A DNA stretch of 64,000 nucleotides from NCBI GenBank assembly GCA_017431515.1, contig JAFRKV010000040.1, positions 124,001 to 188,000 on the forward strand, given 5' to 3'. Positions 23,269 to 32,259 of this stretch are shown here, piece after piece. Position numbers and translations under genes: made by a program. The notes under the pieces are model-generated. The model worked only from the letters and a program-made list of their open reading frames with translations, was not told the DNA's origin and made no database searches. The stretch is from Lachnospiraceae bacterium. GTDB lineage: Bacteria; Bacillota; Clostridia; Lachnospirales; Lachnospiraceae. The first letter of the stretch is position 1. Each line of letters opens with the position of its first letter.

Positions 23269-24264
23269 TTATTTTCTTTTCAAACGCTTCTTCACCTCCA
23301 CGACCACAACCGACACCCCAAACGCCACCCCATAGAACAGGATCCGTAAGGGAACGGCCTGGGCGGGGGGAAGGAAATCCGTGCCGGCAAGGTGCTCGAG
23401 CTTAAACGGGATGTAGCCGAGCAACGGATAGAAGATGAGAGAATGCTTGCCGAGATAGGAGAACGGTGTCAGCAACGGTGTTTTGGTAAGGAGCCGCGAC
23501 AGAATGATCGTAAAGAAGATCCCGCAAAGCGCCGTGGCGTAGTTCAGTAAGATATCGTAAGAGGTGGCGCTGTTGAGATCCAGCGTCGTCCCGAAAAGCT
23601 GCACCAGCACATAAGTGCCGAGAATATTAAGCCCAAGGAATACGGGGAAGAGATACCATTTTTCACGGGAAGTCATGGTATGGAACGGTTTCCAGTCGGA
23701 CATCAGGAAGCCGAGATAGTAGAAACCGCTGGAATATAGGATCGTGGCGATCTTAAAGCTGTTGAAAAAGAACAGCCGGTGCAAAAGGAAACCCGCGATG
23801 ACAAAGCCGAGGAAAATCAAAGAAAGCGCGATCCTGTTTTTAATCAGGCGTTTTCCGATGTCCAGCAGCAGCCGGTCAAAAAAGAGCACAAAGAAAAACC
23901 AGAGAATCGCATAACCCCCCTGCCCGGTGAGGAACAGCTTTACTTCCAGACGGGGGCTGGAAAAAGGATCCCGAAGGAGGACATCCAGCAGGATAAAAAC
24001 GGCGGAAAACACGCAATACGGAACCAGAAGCCCTTTCGCGTTCTTTTTCAGAGCGGTAGGAAAGGGTTCGCTGGTTTCTTTTTTTACAAACAGGCCGGAA
24101 AGAAAGAAGTACAGCGGGATATGGAACGAGAAGATCCATACCAGAAACGGGAAAGGCAGCTCCTGCACATGACCGATCACAACCAGAAGGACGCCGATGC
24201 CTTTTGCGATATCATATTCCGGAAACCGCGGTTTTCCGGCATTTTTCGCGAGATTTTTAACCAT
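23269..24264 (-). CDS. acyltransferase 3 family membrane protein
   Basis: A 331-residue protein with about ten membrane segments of the acyltransferase-3/OafA-like family, which move acyl (often acetyl) groups onto surface glycans or other acceptors. The N-terminal pattern EYDIAKGIGVLLVVIGHV carries the catalytic-type histidine of the family, and SFHIPLYFFLSGLF is the second signature. The C-terminus is basic (VEVKKRLKRK). It is convergent with the GG-leader gene and divergent from gdpP. The acceptor is unknown; cell-wall polymers are the usual guess. Confidence 0.87.
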   Translation of the reverse strand: MVKNLAKNAGKPRFPEYDIAKGIGVLLVVIGHVQELPFPFLVWIFSFHIPLYFFLSGLFVKKETSEPFPTALKKNAKGLLVPYCVFSAVFILLDVLLRDPFSSPRLEVKLFLTGQGGYAILWFFFVLFFDRLLLDIGKRLIKNRIALSLIFLGFVIAGFLLHRLFFFNSFKIATILYSSGFYYLGFLMSDWKPFHTMTSREKWYLFPVFLGLNILGTYVLVQLFGTTLDLNSATSYDILLNYATALCGIFFTIILSRLLTKTPLLTPFSYLGKHSLIFYPLLGYIPFKLEHLAGTDFLPPAQAVPLRILFYGVAFGVSVVVVEVKKRLKRK

Positions 24265-24294
24265 AAGATAAGTATATCACATTGTCAAAAAACG

Positions 24295-24303
24295 TGGTAT
24301 AAT
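24295..24303 (+). promoter_or_regulatory. extended -10 promoter of gdpP-rplI-dnaB
   Basis: TGGTATAAT is an extended -10 element 47 bases before the gdpP start, without a clear -35. Short inverted TTGTC (24283-24287) and GACAA (24305-24309) flank it and could be an operator, which is speculative. Confidence 0.5.
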
Positions 24304-24349
24304 AGACAAGGTTTTGTTACAGAAAACGGAGGCACGGCAGAAAACCGAT

Positions 24350-26404
24350 ATGAAACGAAAGATAAACTACCGGGGCAGGCTTTTGGTTTATATGATCATG
24401 CCCCTTTTGATGCTGATTCCCTTTGGTGTGATCACGGGAATCGCCTTTTATCTGAATCTGCAGGTGGGACAGGCCGTCCTGCTGATGATGCTGATCTATG
24501 CCGCAGTGGTCATCGCGATGTATGCGGTCAATCAGGCAGTCTTCTTTCAGGAGCTGATTAATTTTGCGACGCAGTACGGCAGCGTCCAGAAGGATCTGCT
24601 GGATGGTTTTGAGGTGCCTTATGCCCTGCTGGATGCAAGCGGCAAGATGCTGTGGGTCAATCAGCGTTTTACGGCACTGACCGGAAAAGAGAAGACGTAT
24701 CATAAATCCATCACGACCGTGTTTCCGTCCATCACAAAGGAGCTCCTGCAAAAGGAAGAAGTGCACAGTGTGGCAGCAGTGCTGGAGGAGCGCAACTTTC
24801 GCGTGCTGTTTTCCAGGATTGCGCTCAGCAATCTTGTACAGGGCATGGATATGATGTCGATCCAGCCGGAGGATGCGGCGGATTATCTGACTGCCCTCTA
24901 TCTTTTTGACGAGACGGAGCTGAACCGCGTCAATATTGAAAACGAGGAGCAGCGGCTTGTGGCGGGGCTCGTTTACATTGATAACTATGACGAAGTCCTG
25001 GAGAGCATGGAGGATGTCAAGAAATCCATGCTGGTAGCATTGGTGGATCGCCGCGTCAATAAGTATTTTGCGGATTCGGATGCCCTTGTGCGAAAAATCG
25101 AGAACGATAAGTACTTTGTCGTGTTTAAGAACCGCTTTCTGCCGAAGATGGAGGAGGATAAATTCCATCTTCTGGATGATGTCAAAACCATCAAGGTCGG
25201 GAATGAGATTGCCGTCACCTTGAGTATCGGTCTCGGTGCGACGGCGTCCACCTATGCCGAGAACTATGAATATGCCCATGCAGCCATCGATCTTGCTCTG
25301 GGACGGGGCGGTGACCAGGTGGTCGTCAAAGAGGGGGAAGAGATTACCTACTATGGCGGTTCTTCCAAGCAGGTGGAAAAGAATACCCGTGTCAAAGCGC
25401 GCGTGAAGGCGCATGCGCTGCGGGAAATGATGGAAACCCACAGCCGTATTCTGGTCATGGGACATCACCTCAGTGATCCGGACGCCTTCGGCGCCGCCAT
25501 TGGTGTCTGCGCGGCCGCCAAAGAAGTCGGCAAAAAGTCTCAGATCGTTCTGAATGAGATCACGGCCACGCTCCGCAGGGAAATGGAGAGTTTTACGCCG
25601 GAAAAGGGATACGACGCGGATCTGTTCGTCAATAGTGAGCAGGCGCTGGAATTTGCCGATCGCAATACGCTGGTGATGGTGGTGGATACCAACCGTCCTT
25701 CCTATACGGAATGCCCGGAATTATTGAAGCGGGGACTGAATATCGTCGTGTTTGACCACCACAGACAGGGGAATGAAGTGATCGAAAGCCCGCTGCTTTC
25801 CTATATTGAGCCCTATGCGTCTTCCACCTGCGAGATGATCGCAGAGGTTTTGCAGTATTTTTCGGACAATATGAAGCTCTCTGCAGAAGAGGCGGATGCG
25901 ATCTATGCCGGGATTCTCATTGATACCAACAATTTCATGACCAAAACCGGTGTGCGGACCTTTGAAGCGGCGGCTTATCTGAAGCGCAGCGGCGTGGATG
26001 TGACGCGGGTCCGCAAGATGATGCGAAATGACATGGCGGCTTATAAGGAACGCGCGGAAATCCTGCGGAAGGCGGAGGTTTACCGCAATGCGTTTGCGAT
26101 TTCCGCCTGTGATTCGGAAATGGTGGAAAGCCCCACCATCGTCGGCGCGCAGGCGGCGAATGAGCTTTTGAATATTATCGGGATCAAGGCATCCTTCGTT
26201 CTGGCGGAGTTTCAGAACAAGATCTTTATCAGTTCCAGATCCATTGATGAAATCAACGTGCAGCTGATCATGGAACGGCTCGGCGGCGGCGGCCATGTCA
26301 GCGTAGCCGGAGCGCAGTTTACAGACTGCACCATCGAGGAAGCGAAGCAGCGGGTCCGGGATGTGCTGGATGCCATGATTGAGGAGGGAGATATCAAGTT
26401 ATGA
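24350..26404 (+). CDS. gdpP: GdpP-type c-di-AMP phosphodiesterase (GGDEF-like/DHH)
   Basis: A 684-residue membrane enzyme that hydrolyses cyclic di-AMP, controlling osmotic and cell-wall homeostasis. Two membrane segments (about residues 10-32 and 36-58) are followed by a PAS-like region, a degenerate GGDEF domain (NDKYFVVF replaces GGDEF near residue 252), and a DHH/DHHA1 catalytic module. The latter shows HHLSDPDAFGAAIG near 372, VVDTNRP, FDHHRQG near 468, and GGGGHVSVAG near 645. ATG 24350 has no close Shine-Dalgarno (GGAGG is 17 bases off), so the start is less certain than the frame. It overlaps rplI as ATGA, the common Firmicute order gdpP-rplI-dnaB. Confidence 0.93.
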   Translation: MKRKINYRGRLLVYMIMPLLMLIPFGVITGIAFYLNLQVGQAVLLMMLIYAAVVIAMYAVNQAVFFQELINFATQYGSVQKDLLDGFEVPYALLDASGKMLWVNQRFTALTGKEKTYHKSITTVFPSITKELLQKEEVHSVAAVLEERNFRVLFSRIALSNLVQGMDMMSIQPEDAADYLTALYLFDETELNRVNIENEEQRLVAGLVYIDNYDEVLESMEDVKKSMLVALVDRRVNKYFADSDALVRKIENDKYFVVFKNRFLPKMEEDKFHLLDDVKTIKVGNEIAVTLSIGLGATASTYAENYEYAHAAIDLALGRGGDQVVVKEGEEITYYGGSSKQVEKNTRVKARVKAHALREMMETHSRILVMGHHLSDPDAFGAAIGVCAAAKEVGKKSQIVLNEITATLRREMESFTPEKGYDADLFVNSEQALEFADRNTLVMVVDTNRPSYTECPELLKRGLNIVVFDHHRQGNEVIESPLLSYIEPYASSTCEMIAEVLQYFSDNMKLSAEEADAIYAGILIDTNNFMTKTGVRTFEAAAYLKRSGVDVTRVRKMMRNDMAAYKERAEILRKAEVYRNAFAISACDSEMVESPTIVGAQAANELLNIIGIKASFVLAEFQNKIFISSRSIDEINVQLIMERLGGGGHVSVAGAQFTDCTIEEAKQRVRDVLDAMIEEGDIKL

Positions 26405-26853
26405 AGGTGATCTTGCTTACAGATGTGAAAAATCAGGGAAAGAAGGGCGATATCGTCACGGTCAGCGACGCCTACGCCCGGAATGTCCTTTTCGCGAAGA
26501 AACAGGCGGTGGAAGCCACCAGCAAAAATCTGAATGATCTGAAGCTGCAGAATGCCCACGAGCAGAAGGTGGCGGAAGAGAATTATGAAAATGCCTGCAA
26601 ACTGGCGGAGGAGTTGAAGGATAAGCTGGTGAAGCTCTCCATCCGCGCCGGAAAAGACGGCAAAACCTTCGGCTCTGTCTCGACAAAGGAGATCTCGGAA
26701 GCCTGCAAAAAGCAGTTCGGGATCGAGCTGGACAAGAAAAAGATGGTGCTTTCCGATCCGATCAAAACACTGGGCACCTATGAGGTTACCGTAAAGCTGC
26801 ATCCCAAAGTGACCGCGACGCTGCGTGTGAATGTGACTTCGGAGGAATCATAA
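26401..26853 (+). CDS. rplI: 50S ribosomal protein L9
   Basis: A 150-residue L9 of the large ribosomal subunit. The N-terminal domain MKVILLTDVKNQGKKGDIV and DAYARNVLFAKKQAVEAT is typical. A long connecting helix and the C-terminal domain with GKTFGSVSTKEI follow. The start overlaps the gdpP stop by four bases (ATGA) with GGAGGG upstream. dnaB begins two bases after its stop. Confidence 0.97.
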   Translation: MKVILLTDVKNQGKKGDIVTVSDAYARNVLFAKKQAVEATSKNLNDLKLQNAHEQKVAEENYENACKLAEELKDKLVKLSIRAGKDGKTFGSVSTKEISEACKKQFGIELDKKKMVLSDPIKTLGTYEVTVKLHPKVTATLRVNVTSEES

Positions 26854-26854
26854 G

Positions 26855-28210
26855 ATGGATAACGAAGCCCAGATCAGGCGGTTGATGCCAAGCAGCCTGG
26901 AAGCGGAGCAGGCTGTCGTCGGCGCCATGCTGATGGATCGGGATGCGATCATTGCAGCCACGGAAATATTGCATAAAGAAGACTTCTACCACGGTGTTTA
27001 CGGGACGCTGTTTGAAGCGATGAAGGAGCTTTTTGACGCGGGACAGGCCGTGGATACCATCACGCTTCAAAATAAACTGCGTGAAAAGAACGTGCCGCCG
27101 GAGGTGTCCTCTCTGGAGTATATCGGGGGCATCCTGAATGCGATCCCGACGTCTGCGAACGTCCGGTATTATGCGGGAATTGTGCGGGATAAAGCAGTTC
27201 TCCGCAATCTGATTAAGACGCTGGAAACCCTTGAAAATGAGTGCTACGCAGGAGAAGAGCCGGTGCCCCTCGTACTGGAGGATACGGAGAAAAAGATCTT
27301 TAAGATCATTCAGGATTCCCGCGGTAATACAGACTATGTGCCCATTCGTGAGATCGTGCTGAATGCGCTGAAAAAGATCGAGATGGTGGCCAAGACCGAG
27401 GGGAATGTGACCGGAATCGCCACCGGCTTTACGGATCTTGACTATCGTACTGCGGGATTACAGCCTTCGGATCTCGTGCTGGTGGCAGCCCGCCCTTCCA
27501 TGGGGAAAACGGCATTTGTCCTGAATATCGCGCAGCATGTGGCGTTTCACAGCAATCTCTGCACCGCGATCTTCAGTCTGGAAATGAGCAAGGAGCAGCT
27601 GGTGAATCGTCTGTTTTCGCTGGAGGGACACATTGATGCCCAGGCGATCCGGACAGGCTCTTTAAAAGACGCGGATTGGGAAAAACTGATCGAAGGTGCC
27701 GGTGTCATCGGCAATTCCAACCTGATCATTGACGATACTCCCGGAATCACGGTTGCGGAGCTGAACTCCAAATGCCGAAAATACAAACTGGAGCAGGATT
27801 TGAAGCTGATCATCATCGACTATCTGCAGTTGATGAGCGGGAGCGGCAGAGGATCTGAGTCCCGCCAGCAGGAGATTTCCGAGATCTCCAGATCGTTGAA
27901 ATCCCTTGCCAGAGAGCTGAATGTGCCGGTGATCGCATTATCCCAGTTATCCCGCGCGGTAGAACAGCGTCCGGATCACAGGCCCATGCTCTCCGATCTG
28001 AGAGAGTCCGGTGCCATCGAGCAGGACGCGGACGTGGTGATGTTCATCTACCGGGATGAGTATTACAATAAGGATTCCGAGAACAAAGGCATCGCCGAGA
28101 TCATCGTTGCAAAACAAAGAAACGGCCCGATCGGGACCGTCAATCTTGTATGGCTGCCGGAGTACACACGCTTTGCCAATCTGGAGCGGCAATCCGGTCC
28201 GAGACCCTGA
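26855..28210 (+). CDS. dnaB: replicative DNA helicase
   Basis: A 451-residue hexameric replicative helicase that unwinds DNA ahead of the fork. The N-terminal domain begins with the family's SSLEAEQAVVGAML. The RecA-like core has the P-loop AARPSMGKTAF near residue 211, Walker B LIIIDYLQLM near 317, and SQLSRAVEQRPDHRPMLSDL with the arginine finger region. No intein is present. It ends the gdpP-rplI-dnaB operon at a strong bidirectional terminator. Confidence 0.96.
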   Translation: MDNEAQIRRLMPSSLEAEQAVVGAMLMDRDAIIAATEILHKEDFYHGVYGTLFEAMKELFDAGQAVDTITLQNKLREKNVPPEVSSLEYIGGILNAIPTSANVRYYAGIVRDKAVLRNLIKTLETLENECYAGEEPVPLVLEDTEKKIFKIIQDSRGNTDYVPIREIVLNALKKIEMVAKTEGNVTGIATGFTDLDYRTAGLQPSDLVLVAARPSMGKTAFVLNIAQHVAFHSNLCTAIFSLEMSKEQLVNRLFSLEGHIDAQAIRTGSLKDADWEKLIEGAGVIGNSNLIIDDTPGITVAELNSKCRKYKLEQDLKLIIIDYLQLMSGSGRGSESRQQEISEISRSLKSLARELNVPVIALSQLSRAVEQRPDHRPMLSDLRESGAIEQDADVVMFIYRDEYYNKDSENKGIAEIIVAKQRNGPIGTVNLVWLPEYTRFANLERQSGPRP

Positions 28211-28240
28211 GGATTTGTGACAGAATCACTCCGGAAATCA

Positions 28241-28287
28241 AAAAAACACCGTTTCCCTTGATTCATTGGGAAACGGTGTTTTCTTTT
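28241..28287. terminator. bidirectional terminator between dnaB and ferredoxin genes
   Basis: A 13-pair perfect stem (AACACCGTTTCCC at 28245-28257 with GGGAAACGGTGTT at 28268-28280) is bounded by a run of A's on the left and T's on the right. It can stop both convergent transcripts. Confidence 0.92.
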
Positions 28288-28294
28288 GTGCTGA

Positions 28295-28504
<210 letters not shown>

Positions 28505-28538
28505 CTATTGTAATACAGAATCTACCGTTTCACAAGGT

Positions 28539-28775
28539 TTATTTATCCCGGTTCAGGAATGCATTGATCCGGTTTACAAGTTCATCGGGATCGATCCCGT
28601 GCACCATGGCTGCCTCTTCGATGGTCTCCATCTGGGAGGAAGGGCATCCGAGGCAGTGCATGCCGATCTCCATCAGGATCGGCGCCACATCGCTGTCGAT
28701 GGACAGGAGCTGACCGATCATCGTTTCTTTGGTAACCTGTGCTGCTTGTGTTTCTGTTGCTGTTGCTGTGTCCAT
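28539..28775 (-). CDS. DUF1858 redox-disulfide domain protein
   Basis: A 78-residue protein of the DUF1858 family, small domains with a conserved CxxC often found with hybrid cluster and other FeS proteins. Here the motif is MHCLGCPSSQMETIEEAA. An alanine/threonine-rich N-terminal stretch (DTATATETQAAQ) precedes the domain. The start has a GAGGAGGTCTACCC context. It lies between mecA and the ferredoxin gene on the same strand, so a redox link with ferredoxin is plausible. The family's precise role is not established. Confidence 0.85.
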   Translation of the reverse strand: MDTATATETQAAQVTKETMIGQLLSIDSDVAPILMEIGMHCLGCPSSQMETIEEAAMVHGIDPDELVNRINAFLNRDK

Positions 28776-28813
28776 TGGGTAGACCTCCTCATGTATTCAT
28801 AAATTAATGTGTT

Positions 28814-29641
28814 TCAGCGGATTGCGCCAAGTGTCTGTATCGCCCGTTCCGGCAGAAGCAGCTCGAAATGCTCATGAAAATAGGCTTCTTCTGCGGAGGT
28901 GTACTTTTCCTGAACAGCGTATTCCGTCAAGATATTGCAAACCTTGTTGTAATCCTCCGGTGAATGGCTTCCCTTGCTGATCACCAGATAATAGCGGTTG
29001 TTTTCCGGATTCTTGTATAGAAGATTCTCTTCATTATAAAAGCCGTATAAAACCCGGGAAAGGCGGAGGATATCCTCCATATCACGGAAAACAAACAGCT
29101 TTGTGACGTCAAACTTCAACGCCGGCGCGTCGCTAGGCACCGCTTTGACATCGGAGGGATCCACGTCTTCGATCACAGGTACAGTTTCGGAAAGCGGCAC
29201 AAACCGGTCATCGGTCATCGTGCCCGTGGGACGTGTCTTTTCATGATCCTCACGGATCTTTTTGAATAGATCCAAAATCCCGTCCGCGCCCTCCGGCGGA
29301 AGGGTATTTCCGGAGAGATAGGAACTGCTGCTGTCATTTCCGTAGTCATCCGATCCCTCGGAGAACCGGGAAAACCGTGTATCCAGCTCTTCCGGATAAT
29401 CCACCTTGCTGATGAGAAGGATCACGGACTCTGCAGACATGGGAATCGCTTCGATCATCAACGGAAGATCATCGGTTTCAAAGCCGAATTCAAAGGACGC
29501 CTGCTGCATCATGTCCCGAAACAGACTTTTCGCTTTTTCCGAACCGTAAGCCAACTCGCTGAGCCGCAGCTGCCTGGAGATAAAATCCTCTTTTGTGAGG
29601 ATGCAGCGGATCTGATTGTCGTTGATTTTTTCTATTTTCAT
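28814..29641 (-). CDS. mecA: MecA-type adaptor for ClpC
   Basis: A 275-residue MecA homologue. In Bacillus MecA delivers competence factor ComK and misfolded proteins to the ClpCP protease. The N-terminal recognition domain MKIEKINDNQIRCILTKEDF and the following RQLRLSELAYGSEKAKSLFRDM are clear (the latter in two shorter landmarks: QLRLSELAYG and AKSLFRDM). The acidic serine-rich linker at about 85-150 separates it from the C-terminal ClpC-binding domain (RLSRVLYGFYNEENLLYK, YYLVISKG). A longer basic N-terminal reading lacks support. Here the target is unknown. Confidence 0.92.
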   Translation of the reverse strand: MKIEKINDNQIRCILTKEDFISRQLRLSELAYGSEKAKSLFRDMMQQASFEFGFETDDLPLMIEAIPMSAESVILLISKVDYPEELDTRFSRFSEGSDDYGNDSSSSYLSGNTLPPEGADGILDLFKKIREDHEKTRPTGTMTDDRFVPLSETVPVIEDVDPSDVKAVPSDAPALKFDVTKLFVFRDMEDILRLSRVLYGFYNEENLLYKNPENNRYYLVISKGSHSPEDYNKVCNILTEYAVQEKYTSAEEAYFHEHFELLLPERAIQTLGAIR

Positions 29642-29749
29642 AGGATGATTCCTCTTCTGATTTCTTTATGATAAGCAAAAAGAAAGGGAAAAGTCAAGAA
29701 AAGGGCATAGATTTTAGAAAACTTTTAGAAATTCTTTAGAAAAATTTAA

Positions 29750-29778
29750 TTGATTGTGTTCTGCCGATATGATATAAG
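29750..29778 (+). promoter_or_regulatory. strong promoter reading into an ORF-less leader
   Basis: TTGATT (29750-29755) and TATAAG (29773-29778) are 17 bases apart on the plus strand. The first credible gene downstream starts 500 bases later at 30281, so the RNA is either an unusually long leader or a separate small RNA. Confidence 0.65.
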
Positions 29779-30280
29779 TGTTATCAGCGCAGTTGGTTTT
29801 GACGGCTGTGTGTCAAAGAGAAGCGGATTCCCGCTTTTTCTTCCCATTATGATAAGAAGAGATCCTTTTTCAAAGCAGGCCCTGCCCGGTTAGGGTGATT
29901 GATGAAGAACGCTTTTGGAAGAAGGAACAGATTCGATCCGGAGGTGATGCAGCGCCCGAAGAGGTTTCCTGTTGGTTGGGAGAATCACAAAGAAAAAAGA
30001 GATAGTAAAGGGACGGATTTATGCCGCCCTGATAAAAATAGCATTCGGGCAAAGAACAGGAGAAGGTAATTATGGGGTTTTGATTGCGTTTGGAAATTCC
30101 TATCATAATATGAAGCAGTTCATGCAAATTGTACCGATTACGCAATCATCAAAACAGACATTGAGTAACGAAGATACCGCGGAGATTCCATGCCCGCGGA
30201 CACAAGATGACGGCGACTGATTTGAACAGCCGCCGTTTCTGTGTTAAAATGATGCAATCTGAGTGAAATATTGGGAGAGA
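29779..30280 (+). other. 500-base untranslated leader or unannotated RNA, nature unknown
   Basis: This stretch holds no convincing gene: several short frames of 60-90 codons exist on both strands but have no ribosome-binding sites or recognisable sequence. Two features argue for RNA. A small hairpin with U-run (AAGCGG/CCGCTT then TTTTT) lies at about 29821-29842, near the start of the predicted transcript. Another hairpin (ACGGCG/CGCCGT with CTG/CAG inside) followed by TTTCTGTGTT lies at about 30210-30242, just before the GH18 gene. I compared the sequence by eye with common riboswitches and could not match one. Confidence 0.4.
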
Positions 30281-32134
30281 ATGACGTTGGATAAAAGAAC
30301 ACCAACCAGGCAGACACCGACCAAGCAGACACCAAACCGGCAAGCACATGACCGGAGAGCGCCGAAGAGAAAAGCAGTCAGGAAAAAATCCAAAGCCCCG
30401 CTGATCATCATTGTGATCATTCTGATCGCTTTGATCGCGGTTGCCATGGTTCTGATGGAAAAATACACGCCGACAAAAGAAAGGGCGGATTTAAGCGACT
30501 ATTTCGGGATTACTTCTCCGGAAGAGGTGGTCATCATCCGCAATCACGCCATCATGGATCAGAGGGCGAGAGACATCAATGGTCATCTCTATGTGTCCTA
30601 CCCCATGGTGCATGATACCTTAAATGACAGGTTTTATGTGGATCAGGAGGGACTGCTGCTCTATGCAAAAGATCAGAGCGAGATCCTTGTGAATATCGCG
30701 GAGCAGACCTCTTCCTATACGGAAAATTTTTATGAAAACGGCGAAGTCACGCAAACAGAGGTGCCATTCGTTTGCGCGCCGGCCGGTCTGATTGACGGGG
30801 AACTGTACTTGTCGTTGGAATTTGTGCAGCAGTTCACGCCCTTTGACTTTTCTTATTATGAAGAGCCGAGCAGGATTGTGCTGACGACGGATTATGGCAC
30901 GGTAAAGGAAGCTGCGGCTACAAAGGATACGGCGCTGCGTGAAAAGGGCGGGATCAAAAGCCCGATCTTAAAAGACCTGACCGCCGGCGAACAGGTACAG
31001 ATCCTGGGTGAGGAAGAAAACTGGTACAAAGCCTTTTCCGCAGACGGCATCACAGGCTATGTGGAGAAGAAATCCATGGGAGAGCCGACGGACGTGGTTC
31101 TGACAAGCAGCTTCCAGGAAGAGACATTTACCCATATCCTGCATGACGGCATTGTGAATATGGTCTGGCATCAGGTCACAAATATGGACGCGAACGGGAA
31201 GCTTTCCGAGGTGCTTGCGGATACGAAGGGCGTCAACGTCATCTCGCCAACCTGGTTTTACCTGGAAGACACACAGGGTGGCATCCATGATCTGGCTTCC
31301 AAAGATTACGTGGAGACCTGCCATGCGAAGGGAATACAGGTTTGGGGCCTTGTCAGCAATCTGGAGAGTACGGATCTGGATGACGAAGCGTTCCTGTACC
31401 AGCGCAGTCTGCGGCAGAATTTTATCAATCATCTAATGGAAAAGGCGCAGGAATACAATCTCGACGGCATCAATCTGGATTTTGAGTCGATGTCCCAAGA
31501 AGTGGGAGAATCTTATGTGCAGCTGGTGCGTGAGCTGTCCCTTGCCTGCGGAAATCACGGATTGATCCTGTCTGTGGATCATTATGTGCCGACGGAATAC
31601 ACGGCGCACTATGATCGGGAGGAGCAGGCGGATTTTGCGGATTACATTGTGATCATGGGCTATGATGAGCATTATGCGGGATCCGGTGAGGGATCGGTGG
31701 CCTCGCTCCCCTTTGTGGAAAAAGGCGTGCAGGACACCATCGCTTATCAGGTGCCGCCGGAGCAGATCATCCTCGGGATGCCCTTCTACACCAGAATGTG
31801 GGTTGAGACCCCGAAATCCGGCGCCAGCGACTTGGAGATGGCATCCGATGATTATGTGCCCTACGAACTGGTCTCGAAGGCGCTTGGAATGATCGATCAG
31901 GACAGCCTCATTGCGCAAAAACAGCCGCCTGTGGTCTGGCTTGAGGAGTTGGGTCAAAATTACGCGGAATGGCCGGAGGACGGCACAATCTGTAAAATCT
32001 GGATGGAGGATGAACAGTCCCTGGAGTTGAAACTTCAGTTGGTACAGAAGTATCAGCTGGGCGGCGGCGCGTTCTGGAAGATCACGCTGGAAGATCCGTC
32101 GGTGTGGGATGTGATACAGCAGTATCTGGGATAA
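30281..32134 (+). CDS. SH3-containing GH18-family glycosidase, membrane-anchored (YaaH/spore-germination type)
   Basis: A 617-residue protein. The N-terminal 35 residues are very basic with a repeated T-P-x-R/K-Q pattern (RTPTRQTPTKQTPNRQ). One membrane segment follows (about 41-62), so the rest lies outside. A beta-rich domain, an SH3-like domain near 205-260 (KDLTAGEQVQILGEEENWYK as landmark, family GW-less), and a GH18 barrel (about 290-617) follow. The catalytic DxxDxDxE is complete as LDGINLDFES near 393. GH18 proteins of this layout act on peptidoglycan or chitin-like glycans. ATG 30281 follows GGGAGAG; TTG 30287 is an alternative. An intrinsic terminator follows directly. Confidence 0.88.
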   Translation: MTLDKRTPTRQTPTKQTPNRQAHDRRAPKRKAVRKKSKAPLIIIVIILIALIAVAMVLMEKYTPTKERADLSDYFGITSPEEVVIIRNHAIMDQRARDINGHLYVSYPMVHDTLNDRFYVDQEGLLLYAKDQSEILVNIAEQTSSYTENFYENGEVTQTEVPFVCAPAGLIDGELYLSLEFVQQFTPFDFSYYEEPSRIVLTTDYGTVKEAAATKDTALREKGGIKSPILKDLTAGEQVQILGEEENWYKAFSADGITGYVEKKSMGEPTDVVLTSSFQEETFTHILHDGIVNMVWHQVTNMDANGKLSEVLADTKGVNVISPTWFYLEDTQGGIHDLASKDYVETCHAKGIQVWGLVSNLESTDLDDEAFLYQRSLRQNFINHLMEKAQEYNLDGINLDFESMSQEVGESYVQLVRELSLACGNHGLILSVDHYVPTEYTAHYDREEQADFADYIVIMGYDEHYAGSGEGSVASLPFVEKGVQDTIAYQVPPEQIILGMPFYTRMWVETPKSGASDLEMASDDYVPYELVSKALGMIDQDSLIAQKQPPVVWLEELGQNYAEWPEDGTICKIWMEDEQSLELKLQLVQKYQLGGGAFWKITLEDPSVWDVIQQYLG

Positions 32135-32162
32135 AAAAAAGCGGCTTAAAGCCGCTTTTTTG
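32133..32162 (+). terminator. intrinsic terminator of the GH18 gene
   Basis: AGCGGC and GCCGCT pair around a five-base loop, flanked by eight A's and six T's, immediately after the stop. The A-run lets it work on the minus strand too. Confidence 0.88.
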
Positions 32163-32180
32163 TTATATGTTATATGTGAG

Positions 32181-32253
32181 GATGTCGTGGTGAAAAGTCA
32201 CATGTCACGAAGTGACATTGTGACCTTTGCATGGCACTTTTGACCCCGGCATC
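32181..32253. repeat. foldback repeat element, short inverted copy
   Basis: Read on the minus strand this 73-base block matches the element at 5068-5212 at both ends: AAAAGTGCCATGC joined directly to GCAAAGGTCACAATGTCAC and the rest of the third hairpin. About 70 internal bases of the long copy are absent, with the junction at a shared GC. The terminal arms still pair but with four mismatches. It lies between the GH18 terminator and galM, again intergenic. Confidence 0.8.
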
Positions 32254-32259
32254 ATTCGA

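Noticed and set aside
29870-30220. Short frames of 80-90 codons on both strands in the mecA-GH18 gap
   Set aside because: No ribosome-binding sites, no recognisable sequence, and mutual overlap on opposite strands.
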